Of a DNA stretch of 64,000 nt, positions 47,075 through 55,601 are shown one piece after another; within the stretch, counting starts at the first letter, position 1; each line of letters begins with the position of its first letter. The stretch comes from Lentzea albidocapillata (GTDB taxonomy: Bacteria > Actinomycetota > Actinomycetes > Mycobacteriales > Pseudonocardiaceae). Location of the stretch: the NCBI RefSeq assembly GCF_000719115.1, contig NZ_JOEA01000011.1, positions 62,001 through 126,000 on the forward strand. The letters run 5' to 3'. The notes beneath the pieces were generated by a model. The model was not told where the DNA came from. It made no database searches and was given only the letters and a program-made list of their open reading frames with translations. The translations under genes and the position numbers were made by a program.

Positions 47075-48087
47075 CGCAAGCCTCCGTATTTATCGGTCGC
47101 TGGTGGGGCGGTCGTGTTCCGAACGACAAGAGAGGGATTGAGGAGATGGCGCACGGGTTCGGTGCGCTCTTCCCGAACGCGCTGCAGAAGCGCGTCGGCG
47201 GCCAACCGGCCGAACTCGGCACGGGGCTGGTCGATCGTGGTCAACGAGACGTGGCGCAAAGCCGCCAGCGAAGTGTTGTCGTACCCCACGACCGAAACGT
47301 CCTGAGGCACACGCAGTCCCGCGTCCTCCAACGCCGAGATCGCGCCGACGGCGTTGAAGTCGTTGCAGGACAGGATCGCCGTAGGCAGTGCATCGTCAGT
47401 GAGCAGCCGGCGAATCGCCCGCGCACCGGCCGCGTCCGTGTACTCGGACGACACGACCTGCGGCACGAGACAGTGGGCTTCCATCGCGGCGACGTACCCA
47501 CGCCGCCGAGGCCCGGCCTGAGTGCCTTCGCCGCCGTCCAAATGCGCAATGCGCTTGTGCCCCAACGAAACCAGGTGGTCGACCGCAAGTCGTGCCCCCG
47601 TCTCCCCGTCGTCGTTCACGGTATCCACAGTGGACACCCGCGACGACCGGGCCACGAGCACGACCGGAAGTTGTTCGGCGGCTTTGCCGATCGCGGTCGC
47701 CGGCACGACGGGCGACAACAGGATCAGTCCGGCGGGGCGGAAGGACAGCAGCGATTCCAGGGCCCGGCGCTCACGGGCGGGAGAGCGGCCGCCGGTGTTG
47801 ATGATGATGTCGAACCCCTGGTCGCGCGCCACCTCGTCGATGCCGTCCACGACCTCCGCGAAGAACGCGTTGTGCAGGTCGGACACCATCACGCCGAGAA
47901 CGGTCGACGTGCGTGAGGCCAGCGATCGCGCCATGGCGTGCGGTGAGTACCCCAACTCCTCCGCGGCTTTCAACACTGCGCTGCGTCGCATCTCGCTCAC
48001 CTTGGGTGAACCGCGCATCACCAGGGACACCAGCGCACGGGACACACCCGCACGCAGAGCGACGTCCTCCATCGTCGGCCTGACCAC
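47071..48087 (-). CDS. LacI-family regulator of the inositol locus
   Basis: The 338-residue repressor has an N-terminal LacI helix-turn-helix (PTMEDVALRAGVSRALVSLV), a hinge helix (HAMARSLASR) and a periplasmic-binding-like effector domain (60-330). Two LacI-type operators lie in the 110-base region between this gene and iolG. It probably represses both itself with mmsA and the divergent iol operon until an inositol-derived ligand binds. The hinge and helix residues fit a GC-centred operator, as found. The GTG start has GGGAGG about nine bases upstream. Confidence 0.92.
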   Translation of the reverse strand: MVRPTMEDVALRAGVSRALVSLVMRGSPKVSEMRRSAVLKAAEELGYSPHAMARSLASRTSTVLGVMVSDLHNAFFAEVVDGIDEVARDQGFDIIINTGGRSPARERRALESLLSFRPAGLILLSPVVPATAIGKAAEQLPVVLVARSSRVSTVDTVNDDGETGARLAVDHLVSLGHKRIAHLDGGEGTQAGPRRRGYVAAMEAHCLVPQVVSSEYTDAAGARAIRRLLTDDALPTAILSCNDFNAVGAISALEDAGLRVPQDVSVVGYDNTSLAALRHVSLTTIDQPRAEFGRLAADALLQRVREERTEPVRHLLNPSLVVRNTTAPPATDKYGGLR

Positions 48088-48134
48088 TTCGCAACCACCT
48101 CCCCTCTTGACACCTTGTGGCCGAAGTTACAGGG

Positions 48135-48148
48135 TTAGAGCGCTCCAA
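48135..48148. promoter_or_regulatory. LacI-type operator 1 in the iol divergent promoter
   Basis: TTAGAGCGCTCCAA, a near-palindrome centred on GC. Its centre lies 17 bases from that of the second site. Confidence 0.75.
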
Positions 48149-48151
48149 CCA

Positions 48152-48165
48152 ATAGAGCGCTCTAA
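48152..48165. promoter_or_regulatory. LacI-type operator 2 in the iol divergent promoter
   Basis: ATAGAGCGCTCTAA contains the perfect 12-base palindrome TAGAGCGCTCTA, which matches the usual LacI-family operator core with a central CG step. Confidence 0.8.
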
Positions 48166-48197
48166 CACATCTCGGCCAAGAACAGGGGAAACCTGCG

Positions 48198-49193
48198 ATG
48201 CGGATCGGAGTAGCGGGTGTCGGCAGGATCGGCACCATGCATGCGACCAACCTCGCCGCACTGGATCGAGTCGACGAGGTGCTCCTCTTCGACCCGGTGC
48301 CTGGCAGGGCATCGCAGGCGTCGGCGGAACTCGCCGGGACCAAGGCGGTCGACGACCTCGGCACGCTGCTGGACAACGTCGACGGCGTGCTGCTGGCCAC
48401 CCCGACGAACACACATCCCGAGATGCTCCGCGCGGCCATCGCGAAGGGCGTCCCCACGTTGTGCGAGAAGCCGATCGCGAGCGACGTCGCCGAGATGGCC
48501 GCGCTGATCGCGGACGTCGAGAAGTCCGGCGTCGAGGTGCTCGTGGGCTTCCAGCGCCGGTTCGACCCGGCCATCTACGAGCTCAACCGCCGCATCCGCG
48601 CGGGCGAGGTCGGCGACGTCTACCTGGTCAGGGCGGTCGGCAACGACGCGAACCCGCCGGACTTCTCCTACCTGCCCGCCTCCGGTGGCATCTTCCGCGA
48701 CCTGCTGATCCACGACCTCGACTGCGTGCCGTGGCTGGTCGGTCAGCCGGTCGTCGAGGTCTACGCGAGCGGTTCCGTGCTGGTGCACCAGGCGTTCGCG
48801 GACGCCGACGACGTGGACAACGCCGTCGTGATGCTGAAGTTCGAGGGCGGCGCGCACGCCACGCTGGCCGGCGGACGGCACGACCCGGTCGGCTACGACC
48901 ACCGCATCGAGGTGCTCGGCAGCAAGGACTCCCTGGTCGCGGGCGTCGACCCGCGCACCCCGCTGAACTCGCTGGAGCCCGGCGGCCACGTCGCCGGACC
49001 GGACGCCTACCCCGGCTTCCCCGAGCGCTTCCACCGCGCGTACGTCAACGAGATGAACCTGTTCACGCAGGTCATCAAGGGCGAGGTCGCGAACCCGTCG
49101 CCGGCGCGAGAGAGTTTGATCAGTCTCCGTCTGGCTGAAGCATGTGAGCAGTCGCGTCGCAGTGGCGCACCGGTGCGGATCGAGGGGAACTAG
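48198..49193 (+). CDS. iolG: myo-inositol 2-dehydrogenase
   Basis: IolG oxidises myo-inositol to 2-keto-myo-inositol with NAD, the first step of the pathway. The 331-residue Gfo/Idh/MocA protein has the nucleotide loop MRIGVAGVGRIGTMHATNL, the LCEKPIASDV motif with the catalytic Lys, and the conserved IHDLDCVPWLVG where the active-site Asp and His lie. Start ATG with AGGGGAA upstream. First gene of a nine-gene operon that runs to iolD. Confidence 0.92.
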   Translation: MRIGVAGVGRIGTMHATNLAALDRVDEVLLFDPVPGRASQASAELAGTKAVDDLGTLLDNVDGVLLATPTNTHPEMLRAAIAKGVPTLCEKPIASDVAEMAALIADVEKSGVEVLVGFQRRFDPAIYELNRRIRAGEVGDVYLVRAVGNDANPPDFSYLPASGGIFRDLLIHDLDCVPWLVGQPVVEVYASGSVLVHQAFADADDVDNAVVMLKFEGGAHATLAGGRHDPVGYDHRIEVLGSKDSLVAGVDPRTPLNSLEPGGHVAGPDAYPGFPERFHRAYVNEMNLFTQVIKGEVANPSPARESLISLRLAEACEQSRRSGAPVRIEGN

Positions 49194-49195
49194 GC

Positions 49196-50056
49196 ATGGC
49201 GAAGATCGCTGGGGCACCGATCTCCTGGGGCGTGTGCGAGGTTCCGGGCTGGGGCAACGTCCTGCCCTCGGACACGGTTCTCGCCGAAATGCACTCCCTG
49301 GGCCTCGCCGCCACGGAACTCGGCCCGCCCGACTACCTCCCGGCCGACCCTGAACAGCTCAAGACCCTGCTCGCCGGCCACGAACTGACGCTGGTCGGCG
49401 GCTTCCTCGCGGTCACCCTGCACACCGACGTCAAGTCCACTCTGGACGAAGCGGACCGCGTCGCCGCGATCCTGAAGGCAGGGGGCGCCGAGGTTCTGGT
49501 GCTCGCCGCCGCGACCGGACTCGACGGCTACGACGAGACACCGAAGCTCACCGACGACGAGTGGAACACCCTCGTCGCCACCTGCGCGAAGATCCGTGAG
49601 ATCGCCGCCGGGCACGGCCTCGAAACCGTGCTGCACCCGCACGTGGGCACCCACGTCGAGCGGGAGGCGGAGGTCGACAGGTTCCTCGCGGACTCCGATC
49701 TCCAGCTCTGCCTGGACACCGGCCACCTCCTCATCGGTGGCACGGACCCGGTCGAGCTGGCGCGCCGCTACCCGGACCGGATCGGTCACGTGCACCTCAA
49801 GGACGTGCGTGACGAGATCGCGGCGAAGGTGCGCAGCGGCGAGCTCAGTTACACCGATGCCGTGGAACAGGGCATCTACGTGCCGCTCGGGGACGGCGAC
49901 GTGGACGTGGAAGCGCTGGTGAAGCTCGTTCAAGAGGCGGGCTACACCGGTTGGTTCGTGCTTGAGCAGGACACCCGGCTCAAGGACGGAAGTCCAGTGG
50001 ACACGCCACTAAGGGACACCGCGCGCAGCCTTGCGCACCTCAGCAAGATCCTCTGA
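49196..50056 (+). CDS. iolE: myo-inosose-2 dehydratase
   Basis: IolE dehydrates 2-keto-myo-inositol to a diketone in the second step. The 286-residue TIM-barrel metalloenzyme begins IAGAPISWGVCEVPGWG, the signature of this family. Metal ligands are likely in ETVLHPHVGTHVE, CLDTGHLLIGG and HVHLKDVRDEI. The spacing from iolG is three bases and it is followed by the transporter genes. Some relatives are annotated only as sugar phosphate isomerases/epimerases. Confidence 0.9.
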   Translation: MAKIAGAPISWGVCEVPGWGNVLPSDTVLAEMHSLGLAATELGPPDYLPADPEQLKTLLAGHELTLVGGFLAVTLHTDVKSTLDEADRVAAILKAGGAEVLVLAAATGLDGYDETPKLTDDEWNTLVATCAKIREIAAGHGLETVLHPHVGTHVEREAEVDRFLADSDLQLCLDTGHLLIGGTDPVELARRYPDRIGHVHLKDVRDEIAAKVRSGELSYTDAVEQGIYVPLGDGDVDVEALVKLVQEAGYTGWFVLEQDTRLKDGSPVDTPLRDTARSLAHLSKIL

Positions 50057-50070
50057 AGGGACTGGAGACG

Positions 50071-51054
50071 ATGAAGTCTCGTCTGGTCATCCGTGCGGGC
50101 GTTGCCCTCGCCGGTGTTGCTCTACTCGCCGCCTGTAGCGGTCCCACGGGAACCAACACCCAGAACACGCAGAACAACAGCGCACCGGCCACCGGAGACC
50201 TGAAGGTCGCCGTCATCACGCACGGCACCGCGGGCGACGCGTTCTGGAGCGTCGTGAAGGTCGGCGCCGAGGACGCGGGCAAGCAGCTCGGCGTCGGCGT
50301 CACCTACAACTCCGACGGCGACCCCGGCGGCCAGGCCAAGCTGATCGACAACGCCGTGTCGCAGAAGGTCGGCGGCATCGTGGTGTCGATGGCGAACCCG
50401 GACGCGCTCAAGACGTCCATCGACAACGCCGTGAAGGCCGGCATCCCGGTCATCACGATCAACTCCGGCAGCGCGAAGAGCGCGGAGTTCGGTGCCATGG
50501 CCCACGTCGGCCAGGAGGAGTCGATCGCCGGTGAGGAAGCCGGCAAGAAGCTCAAGGCCGCCGGCAAGACCAAGCTCCTCTGCGTGATCCACGAGGCCGG
50601 CAACACGGGCCTCAACCAGCGCTGCGACGGTGCCCGCACCGGCTTCGGCGGCGCGGTGGAGAACCTGCAGGTCGACATCTCCAACCCGACCGACATCGAG
50701 GCCCGCATCAAGGCCAAGCTGCAGTCCGACACGGCCGTAGACGGCGTGCTGGCGCTGAACCCGCAGGTCGCCGTGAACGCGGCCTCCGCGATCAAGGGCG
50801 CGGGCTCGAAGGCACAGGTCGCGACGTTCGACCTGAACGCCGACGTGGTCAGCTCGATCAAGGCGGGCGAGGTGCTGTTCGCCGTCGACCAGCAGCAGTA
50901 CCAGCAGGGCTACCTGCCGATCGTGATGCTGAAGCTCTTCAAGGACAACGCCAACACCCTCGGTGGCGGCAAGCCCGTCCTCACCGGTCCCGGCTTCGTC
51001 GACAAGTCCAATGTGGACAAGGTCGCGGAGTACGCCAAGAACGGCAAGAGGTAA
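50071..51054 (+). CDS. ABC transporter substrate-binding lipoprotein for inositol
   Basis: The 327-residue protein has a lipoprotein signal ending VALLAACSG and a type I periplasmic-binding fold of the ribose/inositol class ([61 protein letters not shown]). Its place among the iol genes makes myo-inositol the likely ligand. The permease gene follows 15 bases downstream. Confidence 0.88.
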   Translation: MKSRLVIRAGVALAGVALLAACSGPTGTNTQNTQNNSAPATGDLKVAVITHGTAGDAFWSVVKVGAEDAGKQLGVGVTYNSDGDPGGQAKLIDNAVSQKVGGIVVSMANPDALKTSIDNAVKAGIPVITINSGSAKSAEFGAMAHVGQEESIAGEEAGKKLKAAGKTKLLCVIHEAGNTGLNQRCDGARTGFGGAVENLQVDISNPTDIEARIKAKLQSDTAVDGVLALNPQVAVNAASAIKGAGSKAQVATFDLNADVVSSIKAGEVLFAVDQQQYQQGYLPIVMLKLFKDNANTLGGGKPVLTGPGFVDKSNVDKVAEYAKNGKR

Positions 51055-51069
51055 GGAGGAGGCGGGGAG

Positions 51070-52119
51070 ATGACCGTGACGGCCACAGCTCCATCGGCTG
51101 CCGACGAACGGCTGGGCAAGCCCAGGGCGATGGATCAGCTGATCAAACGCCCGGAGATCGGCGCCATGCTCGGCGCACTGCTGGTGTTCCTGTTCTTCTC
51201 CGTGGTCACCGAGCAGTTCCTGAGCGTGGGTGGTGCTGCCACCTGGCTGGACGACGCCTCCATGCTCGGCATCATGGCGGTCGCGGTGGCGATGCTCATG
51301 ATCGGTGGCGAGTTCGACCTGTCCGCCGGTGTCATGACCGCGTCCACCGCGCTCGTCACGGCTCTCCTCGCCACCCAGCTGGGACTCAACGTCTGGCTGG
51401 CGTTGCTGGTGTCGCTCGCCTTCGCACTGGCGGTGGGCGCGCTGAACGGCTGGCTCGTGATGCGCACGGGCCTGCCGAGCTTCATCGTGACGCTGGGCAG
51501 CTTCCTCGCGTTGCAGGGCCTCAACCTCGGCGTCACGCGCCTGGTGACGGGCAGTGTGCAGGTGTCGGGCATGCGCGAGGCCGCCGGGTACGAGTCGGCG
51601 GGGTTCCTGTTCGCCTCGACGTTCCAGATCGGCGGCGTCAGCTTCTACGTGTCGATCATCTGGTGGGTCCTGTTCACCGTCGTCGCGTCGACCCTGTTGA
51701 TGCGCACCAAGTTCGGCAACTGGATCTTCGCGATCGGTGGTGCCGCGCAGAGTTCGCGCGCGGTCGGTGTGCCGGTCGTGCGGTCGAAGATCCTGCTGTT
51801 CATGACGACGGCGTTCGCCGCGTGGCTCGTGGGCTCGATCAACATCCTGCGGTACGCGAGCGTGCAGGCGAACCAGGGCATCGGCCTCGAGTTCCAGTAC
51901 ATCATCGCGGCGGTGATCGGTGGCTGTCTGCTCACCGGTGGCTTCGGTTCCGCGGTGGGTGCGGCGATCGGCGCGCTGATCTTCGGCATGGCCCGGCAGG
52001 GCATCGTCTACGCGGGCTGGAACAGCGACTGGTTCCAGCTGTTCCTCGGCGTGATGCTGCTGGCCGCCGTGCTGGTGAACAACATGCTGCGCCGCCGAGC
52101 GGAAAGGGTCCGGCGATGA
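51070..52119 (+). CDS. ABC transporter permease for inositol
   Basis: The 349-residue protein has about eight to ten transmembrane helices and belongs to the RbsC/BPD_transp_2 type, with [17 protein letters not shown] and the coupling loop [19 protein letters not shown]. The start ATG has a strong AAGGAGGAGG upstream. The stop overlaps the ATG of the ATP-binding gene. Only one permease gene is present, so a homodimer is expected. Confidence 0.88.
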   Translation: MTVTATAPSAADERLGKPRAMDQLIKRPEIGAMLGALLVFLFFSVVTEQFLSVGGAATWLDDASMLGIMAVAVAMLMIGGEFDLSAGVMTASTALVTALLATQLGLNVWLALLVSLAFALAVGALNGWLVMRTGLPSFIVTLGSFLALQGLNLGVTRLVTGSVQVSGMREAAGYESAGFLFASTFQIGGVSFYVSIIWWVLFTVVASTLLMRTKFGNWIFAIGGAAQSSRAVGVPVVRSKILLFMTTAFAAWLVGSINILRYASVQANQGIGLEFQYIIAAVIGGCLLTGGFGSAVGAAIGALIFGMARQGIVYAGWNSDWFQLFLGVMLLAAVLVNNMLRRRAERVRR

Positions 52120-52886
52120 CGTCACTCATCGAGACCGAGAACATCGGCAAGACCTACGGCAGCGTCATCGCGCTCAGCGATGTGTCCACTGTGGTCAACG
52201 CGGGTGAGGTCACCTGCGTGCTCGGCGACAACGGCGCCGGCAAGTCGACCCTGATCAAGATCCTGGCCGGTGTCCATCAGCACGACCAGGGCTCGTTCAA
52301 GGTCGAAGGCGAGGAGATCCGCTTCTCGTCGCCCCGCGAGGCCCTGGACCACGGCATCGCGACCGTGTACCAGGACCTCGCGGTGGTGCCGCTGATGTCG
52401 GTGTGGCGCAACTTCTTCCTCGGCTCGGAGCCGACGACGAAGTTTGGCTTCCTGGACCGCAGGAAGGGCAAGGAGATCACCAGGAAGGCGTTGTCCGACA
52501 TGGGCATCGACCTGCGGGACGTGGAGCAGCCGGTCGGCACGCTGTCCGGTGGCGAACGGCAGTGCGTCGCCATCGCCCGCGCGGTGCACTTCGGCGCCAA
52601 GGTGCTGATCCTGGACGAGCCGACGGCCGCGCTGGGCGTGAAGCAGGCCGGAGTGGTGCTGAAGTACGTGGCCCAGGCGCGTGATCGCGGCCTCGGCGTC
52701 GTGCTGATCACCCACAACCCGCACCACGCCTACCCGGTCGGCAACCGGTTCCTGCTGCTCAAGCGCGGCCGTGCGCTGGGCAGCTACGAGAAGTCCGAGA
52801 TCGACATCGGTGAGCTGACCCGGCAGATGGCCGGCGGCGCCGAACTGGAGGCGCTGGAGCACGAGCTGCGGGGTGTCGAGGCGTGA
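52116..52886 (+). CDS. ABC transporter ATP-binding protein for inositol
   Basis: The 256-residue protein has Walker [10 protein letters not shown], the signature [14 protein letters not shown], Walker [12 protein letters not shown] and the switch His in LITHNPHH. It is a single-domain ATPase, about half the length of the RbsA-type double ATPases that usually accompany this permease class, so it must dimerise. It overlaps the permease and iolC genes by four bases each. Confidence 0.9.
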   Translation: MTSLIETENIGKTYGSVIALSDVSTVVNAGEVTCVLGDNGAGKSTLIKILAGVHQHDQGSFKVEGEEIRFSSPREALDHGIATVYQDLAVVPLMSVWRNFFLGSEPTTKFGFLDRRKGKEITRKALSDMGIDLRDVEQPVGTLSGGERQCVAIARAVHFGAKVLILDEPTAALGVKQAGVVLKYVAQARDRGLGVVLITHNPHHAYPVGNRFLLLKRGRALGSYEKSEIDIGELTRQMAGGAELEALEHELRGVEA

Positions 52887-53815
52887 CGTCGCTGGAAGTG
52901 CTGACCGTCGGCCGGGTCGGGGTCGACCTCTACCCGGAGCAGTCCGGGGTGCCGCTGGCCCAGGTCAGCACCTTCGCCAAGTCGCTCGGCGGGACCGCGA
53001 CCAACGTCGCGGTCGCCGCCGCGCGGCTCGGCCGTCGCACCGGCGTGCTGACGAAGGTCGGCCCGGACGGGTTCGGCACCTACGTTCGTGAGGCGCTGGA
53101 AGGCTTCGGGGTGTCGTCGAAGTACGTCGGCACCTCGCCCGACCTCCTGACCCCGGTGGTGTTCTGCGAGCTCAACCCGCCCGCGGACCCGCCGCTGCTG
53201 TTCTACCGGCTGCCGATCGCGCCGGATCTGACGCTGGGCGAGGACGACGTGCCGTGGCCGCTCGTGCGCGAGGTCCCGCTGTTGTGGGTGACGGGCACGG
53301 GCGTTTCCGCCGAGCCTGCCCGCGGTTCGCAGCGGATGATGCTGGCGAACCGGGCCCGCAGCGGGCACACCGTGCTGGACCTGGACTACCGGCCGATGTT
53401 CTGGCCGGACGTCGAGACCGCGCGCGCCGAGATCAGCTGGATGCTCGACCACGTGACGGTCGCCGTGGGCAACCGGACCGAGTGCGAGATCGCGGTCGGC
53501 ACGTCCGACCCGGACGAGGCCGCTGATCGGCTGCTGGCGCGCGGAATCTCGTTGGCACTGGTCAAAAAGGGCGCCGAGGGGGTTCTCGTGGCCACGCCCG
53601 AAGGTCGTTGGACGGTCGAGCCGAACCCGGTCGAGGTGGTGTGCGGGCTCGGCGCCGGTGACGCGTTCGGTGGGTCCCTGGTGCACGGCCTGCTGTCCGG
53701 CTGGGACCCGGTGAAGATCGCCCGCTACGCCAACGCGGCGGGCGCGATCGTGGCGTCCCGGCTGGCGTGCGCCGACGCGATGCCCGACCAGAAAGAGATC
53801 GAGGAACTGTTGTGA
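52883..53815 (+). CDS. iolC: 5-dehydro-2-deoxygluconokinase
   Basis: IolC phosphorylates 2-deoxy-5-keto-gluconate in the fifth step. The 310-residue PfkB-family kinase has the substrate motif [18 protein letters not shown] and the ATP/anion-hole motif [18 protein letters not shown] with the catalytic Asp. The opening [19 protein letters not shown] is typical of IolC rather than other sugar kinases. The GTG start overlaps the ATP-binding gene; the next gene also begins inside its stop. Confidence 0.92.
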   Translation: MTSLEVLTVGRVGVDLYPEQSGVPLAQVSTFAKSLGGTATNVAVAAARLGRRTGVLTKVGPDGFGTYVREALEGFGVSSKYVGTSPDLLTPVVFCELNPPADPPLLFYRLPIAPDLTLGEDDVPWPLVREVPLLWVTGTGVSAEPARGSQRMMLANRARSGHTVLDLDYRPMFWPDVETARAEISWMLDHVTVAVGNRTECEIAVGTSDPDEAADRLLARGISLALVKKGAEGVLVATPEGRWTVEPNPVEVVCGLGAGDAFGGSLVHGLLSGWDPVKIARYANAAGAIVASRLACADAMPDQKEIEELL

Positions 53816-54717
53816 TCACCGACGGCCAGTGGCGCGAACTGTTGTGGCGGCGGGCCGAGGATCCTGGCGCGATCCGACGGGCCTACCAGTCGCGCAAGCG
53901 ACGGAACTCGTTGCTGAACGGCAAGTCCACGTTGTTCCTCGTCGCGGCGGACCACCCTGCGCGTGGTGCGCTCGGCGTCGGCGGCGATCCGATGGCGATG
54001 GCGGACCGGCGCTCGCTGCTGGCCCGATTGCTGACAGCGTTGGCGAATCCCGACGTCGACGGTGTGCTCGGCACGCCGGACGTGATCGAGGACCTCCTTC
54101 TGCTGGACGGCCTGAACGAGCGCGTGGTCATCGGCTCGATGAACCGTGGTGGCCTCGCCGGCGCGGACTGGGAGATCGACGACAGGTTCACCGCCTACGA
54201 CGCGTCGTCCATCGCGAAGTTCGGGCTCGACGGCGGCAAGATGCTGCTGCGCCTGGTCGACTCGGACCCCGGCACGATCCCGACGCTGGAAGGCTGCGCG
54301 CGAGCCGTCACGGAACTCGCCGAGCACGGCCTGATGGCGATGGTCGAACCGTTGCCGTACAAGCGCGATCACAACGACAAACTGGTGCTGCAGAAGGATT
54401 CCGCCGCTCTCTCCCGCGCCTCGGCCGTGGCTGCCGGCCTGGGGTCGACCTCCGCGTACACCTGGCTGAAGCTGCCCGCGCCGGACCAACCGGAGATCGT
54501 GCTGGACACCACCGCGTTGCCCGCCCTGGTGCTCGGCGGTATGCCGTCCGCGAACCCCCAGGACGACCTCGCGTCATGGGGCCGATCACTGGGCCACCCG
54601 ACCGTGCGCGGCCTGGTCATCGGCCGGGCGTTGCTCTACCCGCCGGACGGCGATGTCGCCGCCGCCGTCGCCGCTGCCGCCGAAATCCTCCGTACCGCGA
54701 AGGGGGCCACGGAATGA
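53812..54717 (+). CDS. Cgl0159-family aldolase-like protein of inositol catabolism
   Basis: The 301-residue predicted (beta/alpha)8 protein matches the Cgl0159/DUF2090-related family found in actinobacterial iol clusters. It has LFLVAADHPARGALGVGGD, ASSIAKFGLDGGKMLLRLV and STSAYTWLKLPAPDQPEIV. No iolJ gene is present, so this protein probably splits 6-phospho-2-deoxy-5-ketogluconate to dihydroxyacetone phosphate and malonic semialdehyde. The Lys in FGLDGGKMLLR may be the Schiff-base residue; this is inference. GTG start inside the iolC stop; its own stop overlaps iolB. Confidence 0.85.
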   Translation: MITDGQWRELLWRRAEDPGAIRRAYQSRKRRNSLLNGKSTLFLVAADHPARGALGVGGDPMAMADRRSLLARLLTALANPDVDGVLGTPDVIEDLLLLDGLNERVVIGSMNRGGLAGADWEIDDRFTAYDASSIAKFGLDGGKMLLRLVDSDPGTIPTLEGCARAVTELAEHGLMAMVEPLPYKRDHNDKLVLQKDSAALSRASAVAAGLGSTSAYTWLKLPAPDQPEIVLDTTALPALVLGGMPSANPQDDLASWGRSLGHPTVRGLVIGRALLYPPDGDVAAAVAAAAEILRTAKGATE

Positions 54718-55601
54718 CCTGGCACCGTCCACACGGGACTCTCTCGACCGACTCCGACGTCATCGCGCTGACCCCGGAGGACGCGGGCTGGGCTTACACC
54801 GGCCTGCGCGTGCTGCGGATCGAGGCCGGCGGGTCGCGGACCGTCGAGACCGGCGAGTTCGAGGCGTTCGTGCTGCCACTGGCCGGATCCCTGTCGGTAG
54901 AGGTGGGCGACTCCAGGTTCGAACTGCAGGGCCGCGATTCCGTCTTCACCCGCGTCACGGACTTCGCCTACGTCCCGCGAGACGAGACGGTCCGTCTCGT
55001 CTCGGTGGAGGGCTGTGAGGTCGCACTGCCGACGGCGCGTTGCGAGAAGAAGCTGGCGCCCAAGTACGGCCCGGCGGACGGCGTTCCCGTCGAGGTGCGC
55101 GGCTCCGGCAACGCGACCCGCCAGGTCACGAACTTCGGCGTGCCGGGCGTGTGGGACCACGCGGACAAGCTCAACGCGTGCGAGCTGATCACCCCGGACG
55201 GCAACTGGTCCTCGTACCCGCCGCACAAGCACGACGAGTCCGAGCCGTGCGAAGTGAACAACGAGGAGATCTACTACTTCCGCATCGCCGACCGCGACGG
55301 CGTGACACCGTCTCGCACCGGCTTCGGTTTCCACCGCACGTACACCGACGACGGCACGGTCGACGAGGACGTGACCGTGCGGGACGGCGACGTCTTCCTG
55401 ATCCCGCGCGGCTACCACGGCCCGTGCGTCGCGGCGCCGGGATATCCCATGTACTACCTGAACATCCTGGCCGGTCCGGGTTCCGAGCGCTCGATGGCGT
55501 TCTGCGACGACCCGGCCCACACCTGGATCCGCGACAGCTGGGCGACGCAGGAACTCGATCCCCGTTGCCCGGTCACGACTGCTGAGGGGCGCGTCAAGTG
55601 A
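54714..55601 (+). CDS. iolB: 5-deoxy-glucuronate isomerase
   Basis: IolB isomerises 5-deoxy-glucuronate to 2-deoxy-5-keto-gluconate in the fourth step. The 295-residue bicupin shows SSYPPHKHDESEPCEVNNEE with metal-binding His, Glu residues, EIYYFRI and the downstream RGYHGPCVAAPGYPMYYLN motif. Coupled by ATGA overlap upstream and GTGA overlap downstream to iolD. Confidence 0.94.
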   Translation: MTWHRPHGTLSTDSDVIALTPEDAGWAYTGLRVLRIEAGGSRTVETGEFEAFVLPLAGSLSVEVGDSRFELQGRDSVFTRVTDFAYVPRDETVRLVSVEGCEVALPTARCEKKLAPKYGPADGVPVEVRGSGNATRQVTNFGVPGVWDHADKLNACELITPDGNWSSYPPHKHDESEPCEVNNEEIYYFRIADRDGVTPSRTGFGFHRTYTDDGTVDEDVTVRDGDVFLIPRGYHGPCVAAPGYPMYYLNILAGPGSERSMAFCDDPAHTWIRDSWATQELDPRCPVTTAEGRVK

